44,717 bases of DNA, taken from Sphaeroforma sirkka. Its lineage: Eukaryota > Opisthokonta > Ichthyosporea > Ichthyophonida. Position 1 is the first letter of the stretch. Each line of letters opens with the position of its first letter. Shown here in pieces: positions 44,674 through 44,717 of this stretch. A program made the position numbers and the translations under genes. Under the pieces are notes generated by a model. That model did not search any database. It was not told the DNA's origin and was given only the letters and a program-made list of their open reading frames with translations. The stretch lies in the NCBI GenBank assembly GCA_001586965.3, contig LUCW03000403.1, positions 52,501-97,217 of the forward strand, written 5' to 3'.

Positions 44674-44717
44674 CTGTATAGTATGATCATGATAATCGTA
44701 AGTGCAACTGTATACGG

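Overview
The window is nuclear DNA from an intron-rich eukaryote. Three conserved or multi-exon genes are cut by many phase-compatible GT-AG introns, with donors mostly gtatgt, gtaagt or gtgagt. There is no operon structure, intergenic space is long, and simple and tandem repeats fill introns and spacers. The N-myristoyltransferase is clearly animal/fungal-like. My best guess is a unicellular opisthokont, for example an ichthyosporean-type holozoan, but this is inference from gene style and not a database result. All exon coordinates come from reading splice sites and codon phase by eye.

Layout. (1) 485-7019, + strand: 3' part of a gene whose exons encode cyclic-nucleotide-binding-like segments and a basic, Ser/Arg-rich C-terminal tail; its 5' end lies left of the window. 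(2) 7020-9916: spacer with low-complexity islands. (3) 9917-12060, +: GMC-family FAD oxidoreductase, almost all in one exon, with a proposed separate signal-peptide exon. (4) 12703-20238, -: complete 11-exon glycylpeptide N-tetradecanoyltransferase (NMT), 487 residues, with microsatellites and a 108-bp tandem repeat in its introns. (5) 20644-23787, +: divergent from NMT, an F-box/leucine-rich-repeat-like gene that looks broken (in-frame stops, one frameshift). (6) 23788-28258: spacer containing a foldback element with 44-bp perfect arms around a CA-rich core. (7) 28259-29101, +: single-exon predicted secreted protein, family not recognised. (8) 29102-30530: spacer. (9) 30531-44673, -: a large DEAH-box RNA helicase of the DHX29/DHX57/DHX36/YTHDC2 group with about 19 exons and an RG-rich tail; its 5' end lies right of the window.

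The genes do not form an obvious pathway. The most unusual structures are a threefold tandem duplication of part of the helicase motif VI exon (two decayed copies lie in the adjoining intron), two unrelated 32-bp satellites in introns of different genes, a tandem repeat that begins inside a coding exon and re-copies its splice donor, and the intron-borne foldback element. I see no rRNA, tRNA, CRISPR or complete transposase or polymerase gene.
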